From NCBI RefSeq assembly GCF_030865425.1, contig NZ_JAVFCB010000003.1:409057-473056 (forward strand): a DNA stretch of 64,000 nt, written 5' to 3'. The notes beneath the pieces were generated by a model. It was not told where the DNA came from and searched no databases. It was given only the letters and a program-made list of their open reading frames with translations. The position numbers and the translations under genes are program-made. Shown here one piece after another: positions 18,282-26,188 of the stretch; the stretch's first letter is position 1, and each line of letters starts with the position of its first letter. This DNA comes from Microbacterium capsulatum. GTDB lineage: Bacteria; Actinomycetota; Actinomycetes; Actinomycetales; Microbacteriaceae.

Positions 18282-19235
18282 CTACTGCTGGGCGTTGTGC
18301 CAGTTCAGGTGCGAGATCTTCCAGGCGCCATCCACCTTCTCAAACTCGAGATCACCGATGAGCTTGTTGCCATCGACCCTGTTGCCCTTCGCGTCAAGTG
18401 GACCGACCCGGTTCCCGTCGCCATTGTCGTGCTCAGTAGCGTGCAGGGTCATGGTGACCGAGTCGTTCGTCTGGCTGACGACAGCGATGGTGTCGACAGC
18501 CATGCTGCGAACATACGGCTCCTTGTCCGCCGGGTTACCGCTCTTGTAGGTGCGTAGCCAGGCACCGAGCGCGGCGGCGTTCTCCTGGACTTGCTCGTCA
18601 TAGGTGGCGACCAGCGACGGTTGCATCTGCCGCCAGTTGGGAACGAAGAGAGCGTTGGAGAAGGTCTGACCCGTTGCTTGAGCCTTCTGCAGCAAGGCGG
18701 TATTTCCACCGGAATTGACCCGATCATTCCAGAGCTGATAGGACTCGCCGGCATTCGTCCATGCCTTGAGCCGCTGCTCAACGAGCAGCTTCGCGGCGTC
18801 CTCACCGGTAAGCGTGGCGGGAATCAGCAACTCCTGCACGGTGTAGACGTGTTCCGGGGTGGTCACAGAAGACTCGCTCGGCGTTGCTTCCGGCGTTTGA
18901 AACGTCGCCTTCGGGTCCTTCTCAGGAGGCGTGTGGCCGGTATCACTCGCCGCCTTGACGCCAATGACGGCACCCGCGGCGATCACCGCGCCCGCCAGGC
19001 CGATCGAGCCGCCGATGAGGAGCTTGTTGCGCTTCTTCGGCTGCTCAGGCGCGGGGGCGAGAGTAGCCGCGGAATCGGGCGTCGGGGTCACCAGGCCGCG
19101 CTCCACGGCGTCCGGGAGCGGCGTCTTGTCAAATTCCTCGACGGGGCGCTCGCCATGATGGATCCCGGAGTGCGGGATCTGCTCGGTGACCGGTTGTTCA
19201 GGTTGACGGAATGGTGATGTTTCGTTCTCGTGCAC
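18282..19235 (-). CDS. Membrane-anchored VirB8/TcpC-like conjugation protein
   Basis: 317 residues from a GTG with an AAGGA site upstream. A Pro-rich cytoplasmic N-terminus is followed by one membrane helix (about residues 72-93, LLIGGSIGLAGAVIAAGAVIG). After a Thr/Pro/Ser linker comes an extracytoplasmic alpha+beta domain with an NTF2-like pattern (KLLVEQRLKAWTNAGESYQLW, then MAVDTIAVVSQTNDSVTMTL, ending DLEFEKVDGAWKISHLNWHN). A single helix with an NTF2-like periplasmic domain is the architecture of VirB8/TcpC assembly factors. It is the first gene of the minus-strand transfer operon. Confidence 0.6.
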   Translation of the reverse strand: MHENETSPFRQPEQPVTEQIPHSGIHHGERPVEEFDKTPLPDAVERGLVTPTPDSAATLAPAPEQPKKRNKLLIGGSIGLAGAVIAAGAVIGVKAASDTGHTPPEKDPKATFQTPEATPSESSVTTPEHVYTVQELLIPATLTGEDAAKLLVEQRLKAWTNAGESYQLWNDRVNSGGNTALLQKAQATGQTFSNALFVPNWRQMQPSLVATYDEQVQENAAALGAWLRTYKSGNPADKEPYVRSMAVDTIAVVSQTNDSVTMTLHATEHDNGDGNRVGPLDAKGNRVDGNKLIGDLEFEKVDGAWKISHLNWHNAQQ

Positions 19236-19410
19236 GGCGAGGATTCCTTGCCGCTCGAGCGGCCGTTACTGATGACCCGCCTGAGGTCCCGGGAGGCGAA
19301 CGCCTGCAACCGGACTCGTCCAGGTAGATGCCCAAACATTAGCATATTTGTTCGATTCTGTAAAGAGGCCCCGCGAACCTCTCCCCGGACCATCCGGCGC
19401 TTTCCGGACA

Positions 19411-19462
19411 TTACCAATTCTTCTAGGTTCACACCAATTCTTTTTGGTCACAGGCTGGATCG
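19411..19462 (+). promoter_or_regulatory. Autoregulatory promoter/operator of the first XRE gene
   Basis: TTACCAATTCTTCTAGGTTC is followed by the inverted repeat ACCAA-TTCTTT-TTGGT (19433-19448), then CAGGCT (candidate -10, 19451-19456), 6 nt, and the GTG start. The same arrangement precedes the second XRE gene at 21195-21247. The upstream 130 bp contain AT-rich sequence unlike the neighbours. I infer repression by the XRE products at the ACCAA/TTGGT palindrome. Confidence 0.6.
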
Positions 19463-19744
19463 GTGCGGCGGGAGCAGGCGGAACGGGAGGCGTGGGCGGT
19501 ATTCGCCCGCGAGCTCGCCGACCGCTTGGTCGACGCCCGGACGCAGCACGGCCTCACGCAGGCCGAGCTCGCCGAACGGGCGCAGATCTCGCTGTACTCC
19601 GTGCAGACCTACGAGAACGGCTACACAGCCAAGGGCAACGCGGTCAACCCGACGCTGATGACGATCCTGGCGATCACCCAGGCGCTCGAGGTCGGACTCG
19701 ACGAACTTCTGCCGACTCCCCCGGCGCTGATGACGCACCCCTGA
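19463..19744 (+). CDS. XRE-family helix-turn-helix regulator
   Basis: 93 residues starting at a leaderless GTG. A standard XRE HTH occupies about residues 15-80: FARELADRLVDARTQHGLTQ, AELAERAQISLYSVQTYENG, then ILAITQALEVGLDELLP. It resembles the second XRE protein (21248) in sequence and in promoter, and stands directly before the ApeA-like gene. It probably represses its own promoter and perhaps the defence gene (inference). Confidence 0.8.
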   Translation: MRREQAEREAWAVFARELADRLVDARTQHGLTQAELAERAQISLYSVQTYENGYTAKGNAVNPTLMTILAITQALEVGLDELLPTPPALMTHP

Positions 19745-19776
19745 CACCACTGACTTCAGAGCCATAGGGTCATGTC

Positions 19777-21174
19777 ATGGCCGTGGATCAATTGGATTTC
19801 GGGGACAGCCTTGCAGGGCTGCTCGTCGATGGCGTCGACGAGCAGCCGTACGTCGCGGCGGTGCTCAAGATGACACGCGAAGAAGGCATCGTCCTTGAGG
19901 TTCCCTACCACGACGCTGCGGCGGAGTTCGCGCACGTCGCTACCTGGTTCGGAGCGCACACGCCGCCGGCGAACCTCGTTCTGCAGACCTCTGGCGGGGA
20001 TGTCAGTCTTTTCGACCTGCAGTTCGCTGGCCGCGCCATGAGCATGGGAACGGGATCGGGCATCGGGCGACTCGCGCCACGTGCCACGGTCCTCGGACCA
20101 CGGACCGTTCCCGTGAACGTTCCTCTTGCCCTCGAGCGCGTCGCGAGTCGACTCGACGGGCTCAACTTGTGGACAGGACTTCAGTCAGAGGAACGACAGG
20201 CCGATGCTGACGGCGAAGGCCGCACACAGCAGATGACGGTCACGCTGCGAAGCCCCAATGCGTTGTCCTGGCGCCAAGGAGACGCCACGCTCACGCTGCG
20301 TTCCAGCTGGCAGACTGTTTCCGGTCAGGACGGATATGAGCGGCACACCTCGGTGTCCGACAATGTCGTGGTCGAGAGCACGTTTGACGACGGGCCTCGC
20401 CCGTTCGCGGATCACTTCGTCGAACAGCGGAAGCTGGCAACCCTCTTGAGGCTCCTCTACGGGAGGCCTATCTCCTTCCGCCGTCACGAAGTTCGCGACG
20501 GGAGTTTTGCTGTCGACATCGGCACCGCGAGACCGTACGTGCCCACCCTTGAACTCATCAGCACGGCAACGGTGCGCGAACGGGAACGTCCGATTCCGAC
20601 CCAAGGTGAGCTCGGGCTCCCCATAGCCTTCCTTGGCCAACTCGGCCCCGATGCCCTCGCCGCTTGGTCCGACAACTACGACGCTTGGAGCCGCTTCATC
20701 CTGCCCGCTGCGGCAATCTTCGGGCGGGCCGAGCCCTTCATCGAAGATGTCGTCAACTCGACCAACATGGCCATGGAAGCAGCAGGCCAGCACATCGGAT
20801 TCCGCTCGGGAGAAGACGAAACCTATTCTGGGAAGAGGACGACTACCGCGACCTATGTGTACCGATGCCTCGATCTCCTGGGTCTCGATTGGGGAGACCG
20901 CATTGACGGCACCATCGGGCTGGCACGCGCGGTCGCCAACAGCTACAACACCATCAAGCACCCGGATCGCGGCGCCTACCCGGACATCACAGAATCAGCG
21001 ATCGTGGCCAGAGTCGGCCGTTTGATTGTGCGGCTACTCGCTCTCCACGTCGCCGGCAGCGACGCCCTCCTCAAGGAACTGCGCGACGCGCGAGACGTTC
21101 TCCTCGTCCGACAAGACCTCATCGACTACGGGCTCCGCGTCGACCACGACGGCAATTGGATTCGAGATCAGTAG
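19777..21174 (+). CDS. ApeA-like HEPN-domain protein, candidate anti-phage effector
   Basis: 465 residues. The N-terminal half has the beta-rich pattern of ApeA N-terminal domains (LAGLLVDGVDEQPYVAAVL, GIVLEVPYHD, then RLDGLNLWTG). The C-terminal half is all-helical like HEPN domains. Residues about 389-396 read SYNTIKHP, aligning with the HEPN R-N-x3-H-P motif but with Tyr in place of Arg. ApeA proteins are single-gene defence systems thought to cleave RNA during phage infection. TAGGGT ends 6 nt before the ATG at 19777, so it may be expressed from its own leaderless promoter. It sits between two XRE regulators in the conjugative element. Family assignment is by pattern only; other HEPN-like proteins are possible. 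Confidence 0.55.
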   Translation: MAVDQLDFGDSLAGLLVDGVDEQPYVAAVLKMTREEGIVLEVPYHDAAAEFAHVATWFGAHTPPANLVLQTSGGDVSLFDLQFAGRAMSMGTGSGIGRLAPRATVLGPRTVPVNVPLALERVASRLDGLNLWTGLQSEERQADADGEGRTQQMTVTLRSPNALSWRQGDATLTLRSSWQTVSGQDGYERHTSVSDNVVVESTFDDGPRPFADHFVEQRKLATLLRLLYGRPISFRRHEVRDGSFAVDIGTARPYVPTLELISTATVRERERPIPTQGELGLPIAFLGQLGPDALAAWSDNYDAWSRFILPAAAIFGRAEPFIEDVVNSTNMAMEAAGQHIGFRSGEDETYSGKRTTTATYVYRCLDLLGLDWGDRIDGTIGLARAVANSYNTIKHPDRGAYPDITESAIVARVGRLIVRLLALHVAGSDALLKELRDARDVLLVRQDLIDYGLRVDHDGNWIRDQ

Positions 21175-21194
21175 CCGTTGACTTGACCTCCGTT

Positions 21195-21247
21195 TTACCA
21201 ATTTTTCTAGATTCTCACCAAGTCTTCTTGGTCTCAGGCTCGATTGA
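21195..21247 (+). promoter_or_regulatory. Autoregulatory promoter/operator of the second XRE gene
   Basis: This is a near copy of the element at 19411-19462. TTACCAATTTTTCTAGATTC is followed by ACCAAG-TCTT-CTTGGT (21217-21232, perfect 6-bp arms), then CAGGCT (21235-21240), 7 nt and the GTG at 21248. Flanking sequence differs, so the shared parts are probably the functional ones. Confidence 0.6.
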
Positions 21248-21532
21248 GTGCGAGAAGGTCCAGCGACAACGGCAGAGTGGGCGAGATTCGCCCGCGAACT
21301 CGCGCTGAACCTTCAGCGTCATCGGCACGCGGCGAATCTCACACAGGAGCAAGTCGCGGAGCGCGCCGGCATCTCGCTGTACGCGTACCAGACCTACGAA
21401 CGCGGCACCGCTCAGGGGCAGCCGGTCAACCCGCGGCTCGCGACCGTGCTTGCCGTCGCTGAGGCACTCGATGTATCAGTGGAGAAATTGCTCCCATCGC
21501 CTCCTCGGCTCACCATGATTGCTGGCCGGTAG
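21248..21532 (+). CDS. XRE-family helix-turn-helix regulator, paralogue of the one at 19463
   Basis: 94 residues from a leaderless GTG. The HTH lies at about residues 14-78 (FARELALNLQRHRHAANLTQ, EQVAERAGISLYAYQTYERG, then VLAVAEALDVSVEKLLPSPP). It shares the ISLYxxQTYExG recognition region with the upstream XRE protein, matching the shared ACCAA/TTGGT operator. The two may cross-regulate. Confidence 0.8.
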   Translation: MREGPATTAEWARFARELALNLQRHRHAANLTQEQVAERAGISLYAYQTYERGTAQGQPVNPRLATVLAVAEALDVSVEKLLPSPPRLTMIAGR

Positions 21533-21867
21533 GCGGGCCAGCGCGGGAATTGAGGCGTCGATCAGATCGCACCACGACCTTGGCTAACGACTATGCCGTC
21601 GCGTCGCCTTATCGCTATCCGCGTAGTGCAGCAGCGACTGGCCACTGTGCACGCGGAGCCAGTGCAAGGTTCACTTGATGAACGGCCCGGAGCGCACCGT
21701 CTCCGCGGTTGTATTCGGACTGCGTTTAGCCACAACCGCCGAAATCAGGCGACTGGACCGTCGCCGACATCCCAAGCGACGGCCCGCGTGCAGCTCCGCA
21801 GGCGAGCCCAAGTCACTGCTACTGTTCAACCAGTATCGGCATCGAAGGTCGGAAGGCTGGGGAATCT
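21533..21867. other. 335 bp with no supported gene
   Basis: Only short low-quality reading frames are present on both strands. No RNA gene or clear hairpin was recognized. It probably contains the promoter of the lipoprotein at 21868. Confidence 0.4.
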
Positions 21868-22623
21868 GTGCGTCGTAGTTCCACTTTGCGGGTGCCCGCG
21901 GTAGTCGTGGCGTTCGCGTTCGGTGTCGCAGGGCTCGCGGGATGCGCATCCCAGCCCTCGGTGGCCGCAAACGCATCGACGCCGCAAGCGCACCCATCCA
22001 CAGCTCCGACATCGGCGCAACCGGCACCGACACGGACAGCCGATACCGTTCCAAAGTTAGGCGTGCTACCGGATACTCTGAAGCCACTCCAGGGCATATC
22101 AATTGATCAATTCGCCCAAGAATCTCCTGACACCCGCCTCAGTTACCTTTTCGGGCTCTTTGGTGGCATGGATAATATTCGTGATTTTGCTGCTGATGCA
22201 TATCGTGTATCACAGGATAAGAACGATATTCTACCGACAGTCATCTCTGATAGGAATACACCTCAGGAGATCTTGACAGTTACCGCTTACGGTGAAAGAC
22301 TACCCCTTGCATTGAACGGTAGTGATCGTCAAAAAGCCGTACTGGCCGCTCTCGAAAGTGGCAATCAGTCTGTGCAGTGGCAAAATATGAACAAGGTGGT
22401 TACAAGCGATCCCGAAGGGATGACAGGTGGAGCGGTGGCCTATCAGAATATCATCTCTACACCCGAGTTGGTAGGCGCAACAGAGGTTGCAACGCTTCCA
22501 AACGGAGTCAAATATCGGGATTTGACAGTTAAGACAGCAGATGGAAGCAATTACACATCCCGTGTTTATTTCCATACAATTAGTTACGGTGGCCAATCGT
22601 TTGGCTGGTGGACACAAAGCTAG
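21868..22623 (+). CDS. Putative lipoprotein with an AT-rich body
   Basis: 251 residues from a GTG with GGGGAA just upstream. Residues 1-26 are a lipoprotein signal (VAFAFGVAGLAGC). A Thr/Pro/Ala/Ser spacer follows to about residue 65. The C-terminal 180 residues have no recognizable family (LFGGMDNIRDFAADAYRVSQ, VATLPNGVKYRDLTVKTADG, ending YGGQSFGWWTQS). From about 22080 to the stop the DNA is clearly lower in GC than its surroundings (GATAATATTCGTGATTTTGC and similar), whereas the signal and spacer are high GC. This suggests a body acquired from a lower-GC source. It is cargo of the conjugative element with unknown role. Confidence 0.6.
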   Translation: MRRSSTLRVPAVVVAFAFGVAGLAGCASQPSVAANASTPQAHPSTAPTSAQPAPTRTADTVPKLGVLPDTLKPLQGISIDQFAQESPDTRLSYLFGLFGGMDNIRDFAADAYRVSQDKNDILPTVISDRNTPQEILTVTAYGERLPLALNGSDRQKAVLAALESGNQSVQWQNMNKVVTSDPEGMTGGAVAYQNIISTPELVGATEVATLPNGVKYRDLTVKTADGSNYTSRVYFHTISYGGQSFGWWTQS

Positions 22624-22779
22624 GGTAAACTGCAGACACGTCGATGAGACGGACATGATTCGAGCCGACCGCGTCGCCGGCTCGCCCGGCCAGGCTTGCG
22701 GATCGCTACCTCCAACCGATCGCTCGGTTTGTGCTCTTCCTTTAGGTGCCAGGTGGCCCGTTTCACGCGCCTCGTCAGC

Positions 22780-23273
22780 TCAATAAGCTTAAGCGCGGCA
22801 AGTCCAAACGGCCCGGTCCTGCCGTCCATGACGACCTGCGCGCCGTCGTCGACGAGCACGGCATCCTCCGGCACGATTTCACAGCCGACAAGCCGAACGA
22901 GCCGTGGTTGACAGACATCACCGAGCACCACACGGCGGAGGGCAAGCTCTACCTGTGCGCGATCAAGGACGCCTGCTCCGGTCGCATCGTGGGGTACTCG
23001 ATCAGCTCCCGCATGAAGGCCCGTCTCGCCGCGGCGGCGCTCGACAACGCCGTGCAGATGCGCGGGAACGTCGCCGGCTGCATCGTCCACTCCGACCGGG
23101 GCAGTCAAGGCGAATTCAATTTCGCAGCCGAAGATTCCTGCGCGCGCTGGGCCGGCACCCGCTGGTCGGGTCGATGGGCCGTGTCGCGTCCTGCGGCGAC
23201 AACGCCGCGATGGAACCGTTCTTCAGCCTGCTGCAGAAGAACGTCCTTAACCGCCGATCCTGGACCACCCGAG
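22780..23273 (+). pseudogene. IS3-family transposase (OrfB) remnant
   Basis: Both ends are missing. The first part reads KSKRPGPAVHDDL, then WLTDITEHHTAEGKLYLCAI with the first catalytic Asp, then VHSDRGSQ with the second. An 11-nt insertion (GGCGAATTCAA, 23109-23119) then shifts the frame. The next frame continues FRSRRFLRALGRHPLVGSMG, CGDNAAMEPFFSLLQKNVLN (third catalytic residue, Glu) and stops matching after RRSWTTR. This is the rve integrase core of an IS3-type transposase. No terminal inverted repeats were found, so only a dead fragment remains. Confidence 0.85.
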
Positions 23274-23635
23274 CAATAGCACCCCGAAGCCTCGCAGGTT
23301 CAGTTTGCATCGCCAGCCCCGCCTTCACCACAACCGGGCACCGACGGTTGGGGACGCAGTAGTAGGCGCGATTCACTGTCGAGGCGCATGCCGACACATC
23401 CGACAGGCCCTGATAGCGGCAAACGATGTCGATTCCACAACGTCGGTACAACCCCTGTGGATGCGGCTCGGCGATGGTGGCGGCCCATTGCCAGCCGAGC
23501 TCGTTCGTGACATAACGAGCAGGAGTCCTGCGGTCGAGCTGGGCGCTCTGCTCCGTAGCCGGATCGAAGCGCCACGCTCGACTCATTCTCGAGCCTGTGG
23601 CGCCCCCAGCCAAGACGAGAAGAGAGGACACTCCC
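23274..23635. other. Remnant sequence between the IS3 fragment and the next gene
   Basis: No intact gene. One plus-strand frame (about 23430-23540) reads WMRLGDGGGPLPAELVRDIT, which faintly resembles the end of a DUF222/HNH protein; a minus-strand frame is equally open. I treat the region as debris left by the IS3 insertion. Confidence 0.3.
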
Positions 23636-24151
23636 ATGCAACATGTTCCGGAAGAGTTGCCATCGCTGCCTTACGCGGGCCGGCCGTACCTGGAATACCT
23701 CCAGCATTGCCTACCGGAGGAATTGGCCCGTATCGCCGTAGCGCTTGCGCCACTCGCTGACCGAAGCGACGACGTGCACGATCTCCTCGAAGGCACCATC
23801 CTTCGTGTGGTCGACCGGCAGATCAGCCCGGTCAATCCGGAATACGGATTGACGCTCCTGAGGACGTTTGCCTCCTCAGCGGATCCGCAGATACGTGCCA
23901 TGGCGACCTCGGTCATGGGTGGCGAGCTCGGCCGGGGTATCGACGAAGCGGAGCAGATTGCGTGGGATCAGCTCCTCCGTGACCCCGACGAAGACGTTCG
24001 CCGCATGACCTACGAGGTACTGTCCGAGTTGGTCGACGCTTACGCCAGCCCGGACGACGCCAACCGCGTCCGCGTTGGCGAGGCCACCGAGAAGGACGCG
24101 CTCTACATCAGGCTAGCGATTGCCCGGACGACATTCAGGCCAGACGAGTAG
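23636..24151 (+). CDS. HEAT-like helical protein of unknown function
   Basis: 171 residues from the ATG at 23636, which has an AGAGGA ribosome site 8 nt upstream; the 13 extra upstream codons are rejected. The protein is all-helical with repeats of the HEAT/adaptor type (LLRTFASSADPQIRAMATSV, then LLRDPDEDVRRMTYEVLSEL). Such small proteins usually mediate protein-protein contacts. No partner is evident. Followed by a hairpin-rich terminator region. Confidence 0.55.
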   Translation: MQHVPEELPSLPYAGRPYLEYLQHCLPEELARIAVALAPLADRSDDVHDLLEGTILRVVDRQISPVNPEYGLTLLRTFASSADPQIRAMATSVMGGELGRGIDEAEQIAWDQLLRDPDEDVRRMTYEVLSELVDAYASPDDANRVRVGEATEKDALYIRLAIARTTFRPDE

Positions 24152-24186
24152 CGCTGAGAAGCCGTCCCGCCCCGGCCGGCCGAGGC

Positions 24187-24258
24187 ATGACACTGCTCCC
24201 GCTGAACCTGAGGTTCGTGGTCGTAGCACCGTCACCTCGGTGAGCGGGGCAGTGTCAT
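24187..24258. repeat. Long inverted repeat between convergent genes
   Basis: ATGACACTGCTCCCGCT (24187-24203) is nearly the complement of AGCGGGGCAGTGTCAT (24243-24258), with one extra base in the left arm. The loop is about 39 nt and contains a smaller ACCT/AGGT stem. It lies between the converging genes ending at 24151 and 24340. Confidence 0.6.
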
Positions 24259-24273
24259 CCCTGACCGAATCTT

Positions 24274-24300
24274 GCCCCTCTCACGAGGGGCTTTCGTTTT
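24274..24300 (+). terminator. Intrinsic terminator
   Basis: GCCCCTC-TCAC-GAGGGGC followed by TTTCGTTTT. This is a canonical rho-independent terminator for the plus-strand gene at 23636. Confidence 0.85.
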
Positions 24301-24339
24301 GCCTGCCAAGCACCCTCGGTTGTCGATTTCCCGGGGAAC

Positions 24340-25299
24340 TCAAGGGAGCTTGCGATCGATCGACGTGATCGGGCCCGTCTCGACGATGAGGGTCAACCCA
24401 TGCGGGTACTTACTCGGAAAGTATTGGTTGCCATGTTCGTCGGTCATCTTGAACCGCACTTCCGAGAACCCCTGCACTCGTCCAGCGATGAATGACACGG
24501 TGAGATACACCGTCTGCCCGGGAAGGGTGTCGGGGATCGGGACCCAGGCTGGTGAGGAGGGGAAGGTCGGCCCTTGCGGCGTGACGCGCGTGAGCCGGCG
24601 TCCGTACCAGGGCACCTCCCCGATGTTCGTAACGGCCCAGATCTTGTCGAAGTGCTGCCCGTAACCCACCATGCTGCCGTCTGGGTAGTTCACGTCCGTG
24701 GCGGTCGACCGGTCACGCCGAGTACCGGAGCTGGCGGTGCCATCCTGCTTGTCCTCGAACTCGATCCCATACGCGCTTCGCTCGGCTGCCGCAACCCGGT
24801 CGTAGACAAGGCGAAACTCCTCGGGCGCTGCCTCGACCTGCTCGATGGCGGCGACCAGGCCCGCGCAGAACTCGTGCCGACGCAGCGCGCCGGGCTTGTA
24901 GCTAAAGAAGTCGCGACGGCCATCCAGTAGGGTGCGCTTGTAGGTCAGGTAGGCCCAGGTATCCCGGGCCTTTTTGGATGTGAAGTCGCCATCGAAGCGG
25001 CGGCCATTACCTTTGGCGATCAGATGCTGGTCGGCACGCCTCGGCAGCCCGTCCACATACAGGAACGCAGCCCCGCCGGCAGCACACGCCACCCAATCCC
25101 GTGACATGCCGTCGAGTTCCCCGAGGAAGGCGATGACACTGCGGATGAACTGCCGCAGGGCGGTATCGTCCACGTCCTCAGAGCCCGTCAGCATCGCCGC
25201 CAGGAGCGTGAGCTGAGGGCACCTCGCCGTCGTGAGCGCGGGATCAGCGCGGGCAGCGAACAGGTCACTGATCTCGTCCTGCCAGCGCCGGTGTGCCAT
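24340..25299 (-). CDS. Protein with a C-terminal NBR1-like Ig domain
   Basis: 319 residues. The N-terminal 200 residues are helical and unrecognized (DEISDLFAARADPALTTARC, FLGELDGMSRDWVACAAGGA). The C-terminal 110 residues match bacterial NBR1-type Ig-like domains: FDKIWAVTNIGEVPWYGRRL, then PIPDTLPGQTVYLTVSF, then VRFKMTDEHGNQYFPSKYPH. In eukaryotes this fold is in the autophagy receptor NBR1; in actinobacteria it is attached to various N-terminal regulatory or signalling domains. Function here is unknown. It is a single minus-strand gene between plus-strand cargo genes, and shares its upstream region with the gene at 25463. Confidence 0.6.
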   Translation of the reverse strand: MAHRRWQDEISDLFAARADPALTTARCPQLTLLAAMLTGSEDVDDTALRQFIRSVIAFLGELDGMSRDWVACAAGGAAFLYVDGLPRRADQHLIAKGNGRRFDGDFTSKKARDTWAYLTYKRTLLDGRRDFFSYKPGALRRHEFCAGLVAAIEQVEAAPEEFRLVYDRVAAAERSAYGIEFEDKQDGTASSGTRRDRSTATDVNYPDGSMVGYGQHFDKIWAVTNIGEVPWYGRRLTRVTPQGPTFPSSPAWVPIPDTLPGQTVYLTVSFIAGRVQGFSEVRFKMTDEHGNQYFPSKYPHGLTLIVETGPITSIDRKLP

Positions 25300-25462
25300 G
25301 CCTGCAGGCTACCCCGCGCGAAAGCGCCCAAGTGCGAGCGGGATCGGGACTTCCAATCCGTTCCAACGGTTCATCCAGCCAGGTCCCTGCGACCAGCATC
25401 GTGCGATTCCTACCGTCGAATCAGCCCAGAAATCCTGGGTCATCTCTTCGAAAGGGGATCTT

Positions 25463-25771
25463 GTGAACAACTCGGAACTGCTTCCCGCCACGGGAAGTGC
25501 CCTCAGCCCGTCTGGGCTGAGCGGGATGTCCATGGGGCTGCAGCGTCAGACTCGTCGCGAAGTCGAGCGGGTGCAGTCCCGCGCTATTGTCGCCAAGCTC
25601 GCCGAGGACGGCCGCGCCCTCCTCACGAACACGGCCCTGGAACACGTCGGCGCCTTGACCGCGCTGGAGCAGCACCTCATCACTGTCGCGCCGCTCGGCG
25701 AGGCGCGCTACCGCGAGATCGTCGACAGTTACACCCTCGGCGCCGCCGCTGCGATCCGGCGGTGGGGCTGA
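25463..25771 (+). CDS. Small helical protein of the conjugative element
   Basis: 102 residues from the GTG at 25463, chosen for the AAAGGGG site 6 nt upstream. Residues 30-100 are helical (LQRQTRREVERVQSRAIVAK, LEHVGALTALEQHLITVAPL). The layout is like small conserved proteins found upstream of transfer genes in actinobacterial elements, but no family was recognized. It is the first gene of the plus-strand run leading to the VirD4 gene. Confidence 0.55.
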   Translation: MNNSELLPATGSALSPSGLSGMSMGLQRQTRREVERVQSRAIVAKLAEDGRALLTNTALEHVGALTALEQHLITVAPLGEARYREIVDSYTLGAAAAIRRWG

Positions 25772-25830
25772 TGGACGGCCAGATCTCCTGGGCTGTGACC
25801 GGAACGCTCTGGACGTGGAAGGAGCGGGTG

Positions 25831-26025
25831 ATGAATCTGATCATTCCGGGCCGCCGAGCCCACCAGGCCCGACTCGAGGCGGAACTCGACCGTAAGCAGG
25901 ACGAGATGCGTCGCACCATTCTGCAGCTGGCGGCTGCGCTCGGCATGGAGTCCCATGAGGCCAGAAGGGCGCTCATCCGGGAGTCCTTTCTGGCCTCCGG
26001 CGGGGTTCCCCCGCGCTCGGATTAG
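25831..26025 (+). CDS. Small coiled-coil protein
   Basis: 64 residues from the ATG at 25831, preceded by GGAAGGAG at the right distance. An in-frame ATG at 25771 that overlaps the previous stop (TGATG) would give 84 residues. The sequence is charged and helical (HQARLEAELDRKQDEMRRTI, LQLAAALGMESHEARRALIR). No family recognized; same transcription unit as its neighbour. Confidence 0.5.
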   Translation: MNLIIPGRRAHQARLEAELDRKQDEMRRTILQLAAALGMESHEARRALIRESFLASGGVPPRSD

Positions 26026-26188
26026 CCGGCATCAGCACGACCCCGGGGTCGCCCAACAGACCGCCGCGCCGCGCGCCGGACAGTCCCATCCAACCGCGAC
26101 TTGGCTGACAGACCTCGCCCCCGTGGTGAGGAAACAACAACTGAATAGGCGGCCGTTCGGGCTGCCAGACCTCGTGAAAGGAGGGGAC

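Noticed and set aside
21593..22102. Several short frames around 21593-22102 on both strands
   Set aside because: None has a ribosome site or a coherent motif, and part lies antisense to the lipoprotein.
23116..23637. Minus-strand frame of 173 residues antisense to the IS3 remnant
   Set aside because: The IS3 transposase reading on the other strand is clear; the minus frame has no family and starts in the neighbour's leader.
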